Positions 14,512-19,738 of a stretch of DNA of 19,738 bases are shown here, piece by piece. Position numbers and translations under genes: made by a program. Where the stretch lies: NCBI GenBank assembly GCA_016928995.1, contig JAFGJS010000060.1, positions 1-19,738 on the forward strand, given 5' to 3'. Numbering within the stretch: the first letter of the stretch is position 1; each line of letters opens with the position of its first letter. The notes beneath the pieces are model-generated. The model saw only the letters and a list, made by a program, of their open reading frames with translations. It was not told the DNA's origin and did not search any database. This DNA is from Candidatus Sumerlaeota bacterium (GTDB taxonomy: Bacteria; Sumerlaeota; Sumerlaeia; JAFGJS01).

Positions 14512-16569
14512 ATGAGTCAATCCGCGCTAAATAATAATGAAACGGGCGACGCTCCGGCGCAGGAGTATGCGCTGAACGATGCGTTGAATACGCGCGAGTA
14601 CCAGGAGGGCCGCCTGACGCTGCAATCGGCGCCGAGCATTATGAACATCGGCCTGACCGTGAAGTGCAACCTGGATTGCATCATGTGCTTCTCGCGCCAC
14701 TTGCCGCAGATCGATCTGGACGGTCGCGCGATCGAGCAACTGCTGCGCTTCCTGCCGCGCGCGCACACGATCCGCTGGAACGACGCGGGCGAAATTTTCG
14801 CGTCGAGCCGGTCGCCGGAATTCATGCGCATGATGCAGGCGTACCACCCGGCGATCAGCTATGTCTCGACAAATTTTCTGCTGGCGCATCGCTGGATAGA
14901 CGACATCTTCGACTCGGGCTTGACCGACATCAGCGTGAGCATCGACGCAGCGACCCAGGAGACCTTTGAGAAAATCCGCGTGGGCGGCAAGTGGGACCGG
15001 CTGGTCGAGAACCTGACCGCGTTTCGCGACAAGCGCCGCGAGCTGGGCCGCGAAACGCCGCGCCTGACTTTCGTGTACGTTGCGATGAAGAGCAACATCG
15101 GCGAGATGACGCGGTTCGTCGAGTTTGCGCATGAATACGACGCCGTGGCCGTGCATGTGCTCAAACTCCTGCCGGCGCCTAAGGGCACAGAGCATGAGGA
15201 GTCGCCCGATCCGGCCGAGGAGCGCCGCTGTTATAAGCAGTCCTTGCTGCGCGCGCGAGAACTCGGCGTCCACCTCGATCACACGCTGCATTCCAACGAT
15301 GCGCTGTGGGAGGAGATACGGCTAGAGCAAGATGCGGAGTTGGCGCCGGCAATCGCGACGCCTTTGCATGCCGCGATGAGTCTGGGCGCTATTGAGGACT
15401 TAGGGCAGGCTTCCGCTTCCGTGGCGGAACGCACCACACCCGCCGAACCGACGCAGAGCACAGCCGGGGGCGACTGTGCCACATCTCTAAGAGAAGAAAC
15501 GGTGCTTGCGTTCGAACCGCTGCATCGCCGGCATCCCTTCTGGGGCGCGTCGAAGCCGATCTGTCCCTCGCCGTGGCGCGAGTTCCTCGTGCAGAGCGAC
15601 GGCCTGGTGCGCACGTGTTGCTTCAGTCCGCGCATCATGGGCGATCTGAAGACGCAGACCGTGGAGGACATCTGGAACGGTCCGGACTACCAGGCCATGC
15701 GGCGGCAGCTCGTGGTGCAGGACTTTCGCGATTGTCCGAACTGTCCGTACCTCGGCAAGGTGCTGACTTCCCGGCGCGATCCATACACCGAGACATTGAA
15801 TCAACTCGATCAGCTTGCCACGCGCAGCGGGCGGACGTTTGATATTGCGCGACATCGCTGGCGGGAATTCAAGTTTCACCTGAAACGCGCAGTAAAGGAG
15901 AGCGGGCGGCGCGGCGAACATGCGCGGCTGAGTCTGCGGCATGGTCTCGGCGCGATAGGCGGATATCTGCGCGGCGCCTTGCAAGCCGTATTCGCGCTTT
16001 ACGAGCAAAAGCGGATCAATCAGCAACTGCTGCAAATGCTGCGCATCTCGCTGGAACGGCAGGAGCGCTCGCGCGAGGATCTGGCCTTGCTCACCGAGGC
16101 GATGCAAATCCAATCACGGCTGCATGCGCAGAGCATCGGCGACGGCGCTTCGCTCCTTGACGCTCAGCGCATGAGCCTGGATCAACGCATGAACGCGCTG
16201 TTTTACAGCGTGGCCTGGCTGGATCACGACACGCCAACGACGATGAAGGCCGGCGCCACGGCGCAGGTGGAAATTCGCCTGATGAACACCTCCGTCGTGG
16301 ATTGGCCCACGCGTGGCCCGCGAAGCGTGCAGCTGAGCTACAGCTGGTTCGACGCGCAGGGCAACCTGCGTCAGCTCGACGGCCTGCGCACGCCGCTGCC
16401 CGGCAGCGTGCCGCCGCATCAACCGGTCACATTGCGCGCCGCGCTGCAAGCGCCGCCGCATCCGGGGCATTACGCGCTGCGCTGGGATCTGGTTTTCGAA
16501 ACAGTGAGTTGGTTTCGCGATAAAGATTGCGCGACGCTGGATGTTGCGGTTACAATCATCCCCGAATGA
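14512..16569 (+). CDS. Radical SAM/SPASM protein with C-terminal Ig-like domain
   Basis: This 685-residue protein has several parts. The radical SAM core (about 40-270) opens with KCNLDCIMC: Cys52-x3-Cys56-x2-Cys59 bind the 4Fe-4S cluster that cleaves SAM. An insertion of about 65 low-complexity residues follows (about 275-335). A SPASM-like region then has Cys351, Cys369/370, Cys408 and Cys411 (CPSPWREFLVQSDG; CPNCPYLGK), likely binding an auxiliary cluster. Next come a basic stretch and a probable coiled coil (about 500-560). Residues 575-685 form a beta domain with WPTRGPRSVQLSYSWF, DGLRTPLPGSV and PGHYALRWDLVFE, resembling Ig-like domains elsewhere fused to glycan enzymes. The substrate is unknown; no small precursor peptide gene is visible next to it. 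There is no signal peptide. It probably heads an operon with the PAS gene 24 bases on. The Shine-Dalgarno is weak. Confidence 0.85.
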   Translation: MSQSALNNNETGDAPAQEYALNDALNTREYQEGRLTLQSAPSIMNIGLTVKCNLDCIMCFSRHLPQIDLDGRAIEQLLRFLPRAHTIRWNDAGEIFASSRSPEFMRMMQAYHPAISYVSTNFLLAHRWIDDIFDSGLTDISVSIDAATQETFEKIRVGGKWDRLVENLTAFRDKRRELGRETPRLTFVYVAMKSNIGEMTRFVEFAHEYDAVAVHVLKLLPAPKGTEHEESPDPAEERRCYKQSLLRARELGVHLDHTLHSNDALWEEIRLEQDAELAPAIATPLHAAMSLGAIEDLGQASASVAERTTPAEPTQSTAGGDCATSLREETVLAFEPLHRRHPFWGASKPICPSPWREFLVQSDGLVRTCCFSPRIMGDLKTQTVEDIWNGPDYQAMRRQLVVQDFRDCPNCPYLGKVLTSRRDPYTETLNQLDQLATRSGRTFDIARHRWREFKFHLKRAVKESGRRGEHARLSLRHGLGAIGGYLRGALQAVFALYEQKRINQQLLQMLRISLERQERSREDLALLTEAMQIQSRLHAQSIGDGASLLDAQRMSLDQRMNALFYSVAWLDHDTPTTMKAGATAQVEIRLMNTSVVDWPTRGPRSVQLSYSWFDAQGNLRQLDGLRTPLPGSVPPHQPVTLRAALQAPPHPGHYALRWDLVFETVSWFRDKDCATLDVAVTIIPE
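15411..15479. repeat. Hairpin repeat inserted in-frame in the radical SAM gene
   Basis: Two hairpins occur in a row: TTCCGC (15411-15416) with GCGGAA (15424-15429), and GCACAG (15458-15463) with CTGTGC (15474-15479). They sit in the low-complexity coding stretch between the radical SAM core and the SPASM cysteines. The second resembles dispersed intergenic palindromes I recall from similar genomes. The reading frame stays open through it. Confidence 0.5.
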
Positions 16570-16593
16570 ACGACGCATGCAAAGGAGCATGTC

Positions 16594-16995
16594 ATGGATG
16601 ACAAAGATTTCATTAAACAGGCGCAGCAGGCGCTGGTGCGCAGTCAGATGGAGCTCGTCGAAATCATCGACTCCGCCGCCGACGCCATTTTAACATACGA
16701 TCAGGACGGCTCGATTATCCTCTATAACACGGAGGCGGAAAAGGTGTTCCGTTCGCCCGCTTCAAACATGCTGGGCGAGAATATTAGCAAGCTTTTTCCC
16801 GATCTTCCGTGGAGCGAGGCGATGGCCCAGGAAGGCGCGCTTCAACGCTGGAAGGGGCTCGTGACCGCGCAACTTGGCGATGGGGCGAGCGAGGAACTCT
16901 GCGTGTCGGTTTCGCGGACTGAGGTGGAGGAACGCACGTTGTTTACGCTGGTTGTGCGTTGCTGCGGCGATAACTGCCTGCGGGCGCCGCACTGA
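16594..16995 (+). CDS. Stand-alone PAS domain protein
   Basis: This 133-residue cytoplasmic protein has a short N-terminal helix (QAQQALVRSQMELVEIID, about 9-26) and one PAS fold: DSAADAILTYDQDGSIILYN (26-45), then AEKVFRSPASNMLGENISKLFP. The end of the PAS core is short and the protein stops soon after CCGDNCLRAPH, with no kinase, GGDEF or DNA-binding output domain. It may sense through a bound ligand or act as an interaction module for a partner. Three cysteines near the C-terminus are notable. AAAGGAG (16581-16587), six bases before the ATG, is one of the best ribosome sites in the window. It lies 24 bases after the radical SAM gene, so the two are likely co-transcribed. What it senses cannot be told. 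Confidence 0.75.
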   Translation: MDDKDFIKQAQQALVRSQMELVEIIDSAADAILTYDQDGSIILYNTEAEKVFRSPASNMLGENISKLFPDLPWSEAMAQEGALQRWKGLVTAQLGDGASEELCVSVSRTEVEERTLFTLVVRCCGDNCLRAPH

Positions 16996-17022
16996 TTAAG
17001 ATTAGGATTAGGATTAAGATTT
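16994..17022. repeat. GATTARG simple repeat before the yceH-like gene
   Basis: Five imperfect 6-base units (GATTAA/GATTAG) fill the gap between the PAS stop codon and the next start. Its AGGATTAGGATT units may double as a poor ribosome-binding region. Confidence 0.6.
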
Positions 17023-17026
17023 GGAT

Positions 17027-17686
17027 ATGGAAACACTGACGCATGAGGAAATTCGCGTGTTGGGCTGCTTGATCGAAAAGCAGCTCACCACGCCAGCATA
17101 TTACCCGATGTCGCTCAACGCCGTGATGCAGGCGTGCAATCAGAAAACGAATCGTCATCCCGTGGTGGAATACGACGAAGAGACCGTGGGCGACGCGCTG
17201 CAGGGGCTGCGTGAAAAGCAGCTGGCCATCAAGCAATTTTCCTCGGATGCGCGTGTGCCCAAGCATCGTCATGAGTTTCCCGCGCGCTTTGATCTCAACA
17301 GCCGCGAAACGGCGTTGCTGTGCGTGTTGCTGTTGCGCGGCGCGCAAACCCCCGGCGAGTTGCGTCAGCGCACGGGCCGCATGACCGAGTTCGAAAGCCT
17401 CGATCAAGTGGAGGAGACGCTGGCGGGATTGATCCAGCGCGAGCCTGCGCCGCTGGCTGTCCGGTTGCCGCGTTTGCCCGGATCGCGCGAATATCGCTAC
17501 ATGCACCTGCTGGGCGGAACTCCCGACGAAGCGCTGATGTCCGTAGAGCACGATGATGTAACTTCGGCCAGCGGCGGATCCACCTCCAGCCGTTTGCGCC
17601 AGCTGGAGGATGAGACGCAACAATTGCGCTCGGAACTCGAAAACCTGAAACAGGAATTCGAACAGTGGAAAAAGCAGTTTGAATAA
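17027..17686 (+). CDS. yceH: YceH-type DUF480 (UPF0502) protein
   Basis: This 219-residue cytoplasmic protein has unknown function and is built from two winged-helix domains. The opening ETLTHEEIRVLGCLIEKQLT followed by TPAYYPMSLNAVMQACNQKT is diagnostic for DUF480. The second domain starts about residue 90 with LNSRETALLCVLLLRGAQTP and GELRQRTGRM. The C-terminal ~35 residues (SSRLRQLEDETQQLRSELEN onward) form a short coiled coil, as in E. coli YceH, which has nearly the same length. The fold suggests DNA binding or regulation, but I know of no demonstrated target. I chose the ATG at 17027; a TTG two codons earlier is in frame. It follows the PAS gene after a simple repeat. Confidence 0.92.
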   Translation: METLTHEEIRVLGCLIEKQLTTPAYYPMSLNAVMQACNQKTNRHPVVEYDEETVGDALQGLREKQLAIKQFSSDARVPKHRHEFPARFDLNSRETALLCVLLLRGAQTPGELRQRTGRMTEFESLDQVEETLAGLIQREPAPLAVRLPRLPGSREYRYMHLLGGTPDEALMSVEHDDVTSASGGSTSSRLRQLEDETQQLRSELENLKQEFEQWKKQFE

Positions 17687-17725
17687 TGTCTGAAGACGGC
17701 GCATGCTTTCATTTACGCCTGCGCA

Positions 17726-18256
17726 ATGCTCGTGAATTCAAGAAATCAGAATTGCAATATGCCTGATAGCGCCTTGTCCGAAACAGTCGAAGAGATCAAC
17801 GCCGTGCCGCAGCCCCAGCCGGGTTTCCTGCTGATGCTGCTCAGCCGCACCGCCGGAGTCATCGCGATTCTGGGCATCGTCGTGGCGCTGATCATGCCCG
17901 ATAGGGGCATCGGCCCCAGCCTCTGCGGCATGTACCGTATTTACGGCGTTCCCTGTCCCGGATGCGGCATGACGCGCAGCGTCTCCTGTTTTTTCCATCT
18001 GCATTTCCACGAGAGCTTCTTGTACAATCCTTTTGGCTTGCTGTTCAGCATCGGCCTTCTGCTTGTCGCGATCCAGACTCTTTTTCCCCGCGGCGTCATG
18101 ATGCGCATCGCGGATTGGATACAACAGCGCCAGGATCAGCTGATTTATCTATATATCGGATTGGTCACGATTTTTTTGCTGTTTGGCGTGGTTCGCATTA
18201 TATTGATAATCTTTTTCCCGAACCATGCTTTTTGGTTGACGTGTAAGTTCATTTAA
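17726..18256 (+). CDS. DUF2752 membrane protein
   Basis: This 176-residue inner-membrane protein has unknown function. The DUF2752 signature is complete: YGVPCPGCGMTRS (73-85, Cys77, Cys80), a His-rich turn (HLHFHES), then YNPFG (100-104). Predicted membrane segments are about 42-57, 104-118 and 150-167, the first preceding the CPGC loop. The CPGC pair could bind metal or form a disulfide, but this is inferred. The start may be the ATG at 17726 or the one at 17759; neither has a clear Shine-Dalgarno, and the first 11 residues have no conserved feature. It lies 39 bases after the yceH-like gene. Confidence 0.82.
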   Translation: MLVNSRNQNCNMPDSALSETVEEINAVPQPQPGFLLMLLSRTAGVIAILGIVVALIMPDRGIGPSLCGMYRIYGVPCPGCGMTRSVSCFFHLHFHESFLYNPFGLLFSIGLLLVAIQTLFPRGVMMRIADWIQQRQDQLIYLYIGLVTIFLLFGVVRIILIIFFPNHAFWLTCKFI

Positions 18257-18294
18257 TTTAGAAACATGAGAGACTAACAGAAAGGGGAAAAGAC

Positions 18295-18594
18295 ATGCTT
18301 GCTGTCTCTATTGCTGTGTTCATCACGGTGTTGGGTGTGCTCGAAATGACCTTAGGGCTGGTTTCCATTGCGGCGCATGCGTGGAAGGCCAATCCTGTTC
18401 TAGGCATTCTATGCTGTTTCATTCCGCCCGTAGCGATGTATTGGGGATTATTAAAGTTCAAGCAGGACCATGACGAAGACAAAAATCTCTTTGTCATTTC
18501 GAATTATTTCTTCGGTCTTATATTTTTTGTGCTGGGATTGGTGTGCATCGGCGACATTATCAACATGCTTCAATTGATAGCGAGCAGACTGTAG
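18295..18594 (+). CDS. Small membrane protein, unknown family
   Basis: This 99-residue hydrophobic protein is one I do not recognise. Three membrane segments are visible: about 3-27 (LAVSIAVFITVLGVLEMTLG), 34-52 (VLGILCCFIPPVAMYWGLL) and 69-90 (ISNYFFGLIFFVLGLVCIGD). A charged loop, KFKQDHDEDKN, lies between the second and third. The strong ribosome site AAGGGG (18282-18287), seven bases before the ATG, and the terminator ~95 bases after the stop argue that it is real. It sits 38 bases after the DUF2752 gene and is probably the last gene of that transcript. Slightly lower GC than its neighbours. Confidence 0.7.
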   Translation: MLAVSIAVFITVLGVLEMTLGLVSIAAHAWKANPVLGILCCFIPPVAMYWGLLKFKQDHDEDKNLFVISNYFFGLIFFVLGLVCIGDIINMLQLIASRL

Positions 18595-18689
18595 GCCTTC
18601 GCGATGGAACGCCGCGGCGTTTCCCGTTTCGAGGAGCTTGAAACAGTTTTCAGATGCATGATGTGAGTTGACTGAAAAACGGCGTTCCT

Positions 18690-18727
18690 TTCAGCGCGCG
18701 AGCAGAATCGCGCGCTGAATTGCTTTT
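18690..18727 (+). terminator. Strong hairpin terminator between convergent genes
   Basis: TTCAGCGCGCG (18690-18700) and CGCGCGCTGAA (18709-18719) form a perfect 11-bp stem with an 8-base loop, followed on the plus strand by TTGCTTTT. It closes the plus-strand operon. It lies 18 bases past the stop of the converging gene and could also stop that transcript, though without a T-run on the minus strand. Confidence 0.75.
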
Positions 18728-18744
18728 AAAGTCCGGCGCGCGCG

Positions 18745-19533
18745 TCAATCTTCGGTTTCCCGGATGCGGTAAATTCCGCTGGCGCGGCCCGTCTCCGGAT
18801 CGAACTCGATCAGCGTCGCATGCAGCGCCACTTCGTCCGTCGCCGGACTGTGGCGCACCGGCAATTTGGATAGAAATCCCTGGACGATCGTTTTCTTCGT
18901 CACGCCAATGCACGAATCGTGCGGACCCGTCATCCCTACGTCCGTCTGATACGCCGTCCCATGATGCAACAGCCGTTCATCTGCCGTGACCACATGCGTA
19001 TGTGTGCCCAGCACAGCGGTCACGCGGCCATCCAGATGCCAGCCCATCGCGATTTTTTCCGACGTCGCCTCCGCGTGCATGTCCACCAGGATGTTTTTCA
19101 CTTCGCCTTCCAATTGGCGCAGGATCTCGTCCGCGCAGTGGAACGGATTGTCCAACTCGCGCATGAACACCGTCCCCATCAGATTGATCACGGCGAGTTG
19201 ATAGCCGCCCGGGAGCAGATAGATTCCCACGCCCTGTCCGCGCAGATCCGGATGCGGCGGGTAGTTCGCCGGACGCACCAGTCGCGCCTCGTCATCAATG
19301 AACTTGAAAATATCGCGGTTCTGAAAAATATGATTTCCGCCGGTGATCACGTCCACGCCGGCCTTGAACAGTTCCTCGGCGTTTCCCTGAGTCAGGCCCG
19401 ATCCTCCCGAGGCGTTTTCGCCATTTGCCACGACAAAATCGACTTCCTCGCGACGCCGCAAGGCCGACAGTTGCTGCTTTACAATGCGCCGTCCCGGCCG
19501 GCCGAACACATCGCCAATAAAAAGCAATCGCAT
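18745..19533 (-). CDS. ymdB: YmdB/TIGR00282 family metallophosphoesterase
   Basis: This 262-residue cytoplasmic dinuclear metal phosphoesterase belongs to a family whose characterised member, Bacillus YmdB, hydrolyses cyclic nucleotides and affects RNase Y-linked regulation and biofilm formation. Metal-ligand motifs are all present: GDVFGRPG with Asp8, NGEN with Glu39 and Asn40, GGNH with Asn67 and His68, DMHAE with His153, and GTHTHV with His178 and His180. TDVGMTGPHDSCIG is the conserved C-terminal loop. The length matches the family. The stretch HIFQNRDIFKFI replaces the HTWDNKEI-like version I recall as more usual. AAAGGT, ten bases upstream of the ATG, supports the start. RNase Y, often adjacent in Firmicutes, is not here. 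The actual substrate in this organism is not known. Confidence 0.93.
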   Translation of the reverse strand: MRLLFIGDVFGRPGRRIVKQQLSALRRREEVDFVVANGENASGGSGLTQGNAEELFKAGVDVITGGNHIFQNRDIFKFIDDEARLVRPANYPPHPDLRGQGVGIYLLPGGYQLAVINLMGTVFMRELDNPFHCADEILRQLEGEVKNILVDMHAEATSEKIAMGWHLDGRVTAVLGTHTHVVTADERLLHHGTAYQTDVGMTGPHDSCIGVTKKTIVQGFLSKLPVRHSPATDEVALHATLIEFDPETGRASGIYRIRETED

Positions 19534-19651
19534 CGATATACTACCTTTCTAATGCCTGTTTCAGGCGAAAGAGACACCCTAAGATCCGGCGCGGTGAGTT
19601 GCAAGCCAAATTGAAACGCATCGTATCATGAAAATAGATGCAGGCCGTTAA

Positions 19652-19738
19652 CAGCCCGTTGAAAAAGGGTAGCGCCAGCGTCCCGCTGGCATTTTGTGAA
19701 ATGCAAAGCATTGATTTTATTCATGCCGGCGAGACGCC
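19652..19738. repeat. Palindromic repeat element cut by the window end
   Basis: It begins CAGCCCGTTGAAAAAGGG, shared with 5711-5729. It continues with the hairpin GCCAGCG-TCC-CGCTGGC (19674-19690), an AT-rich middle, and the start of a second hairpin GGCG-AGA-CGCC (19728-19738). It looks like the left part of a small MITE-like palindromic element; the right end is outside the window. Confidence 0.55.

Noticed and set aside
14527-15291. 254-residue minus-strand ORF opposite the radical SAM gene
   Set aside because: The plus frame has the CX3CX2C motif and SPASM cysteines; this ORF has no motif.
16943-17704. 253-residue minus-strand ORF opposite the yceH-like gene
   Set aside because: It is the shadow of a diagnostic DUF480 frame.
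18919-19614. 231-residue plus-strand ORF opposite the phosphoesterase gene
   Set aside because: The minus frame carries every metal-ligand motif of the family.

Overview
The window looks like chromosomal DNA of a Gram-negative-type bacterium. The signs are a DUF3332 lipoprotein with a lipobox, a YceH-type DUF480 protein, a DUF2752 membrane protein and a YmdB-type phosphoesterase. The unusually rich set of dispersed palindromic repeats between genes, together with this gene mix, reminds me of the PVC superphylum and related uncultured phyla (Hydrogenedentota/Sumerlaeota-like). That placement is recollection and inference; there is no rRNA gene in the window to settle it. I saw no tRNA, rRNA, CRISPR array or intact mobile element.

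Layout. (1) 1-362: no credible gene; a hairpin-rich dispersed repeat, then a promoter directly in front of a DUF434/DUF5616 protein (363-1094). (2) 1095-5562: a surface-polysaccharide-like patch with an ATP-grasp ligase (+), then on the minus strand, in transcription order, a secreted tail-fibre-like repeat protein and two family-2-type glycosyltransferases, the last two overlapping by four bases. Much of this patch is visibly AT-richer than the rest, and the change in composition falls inside the tail-fibre-like gene. (3) 5563-6376: 814 bases with no intact gene. This graveyard holds a repeat fragment, a frameshifted ORF relic, the first ~20 codons of a REP-associated (RAYT-type) transposase and an 18-bp tandem duplication. 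(4) 6377-10728: a DUF3332 lipoprotein, then a two-gene heterodimeric ABC exporter with one predicted degenerate and one canonical ATP site. (5) 11105-11755: a PlsC-type acyltransferase behind a 376-base repeat-bearing spacer. (6) 11962-14148 (-): an orphan GH112 galactosyl phosphorylase, divergent from the next block across a 363-base spacer. (7) 14512-18594 (+): a radical SAM/SPASM protein with a C-terminal Ig-like domain, a stand-alone PAS protein, a YceH-type protein, a DUF2752 membrane protein and an unknown small membrane protein, ending at a strong hairpin terminator. (8) 18745-19533 (-): a YmdB/TIGR00282 phosphoesterase, then a palindromic repeat cut off by the window end.

How it works together. 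Region 2 plausibly decorates or builds a cell-surface glycan and exposes a variable-tipped surface fibre. The ABC pair and PlsC are envelope-related, but nothing ties them together except adjacency. GH112 salvages galactosyl disaccharides by phosphorolysis; no kinase or uridylyltransferase partner lies in the window. The most unusual items are the radical SAM-SPASM-coiled-coil-Ig-like fusion, which also carries an in-frame hairpin repeat insertion, and the mosaic tail-fibre-like surface protein. I did not find a defence system or a clearly new multi-gene system.
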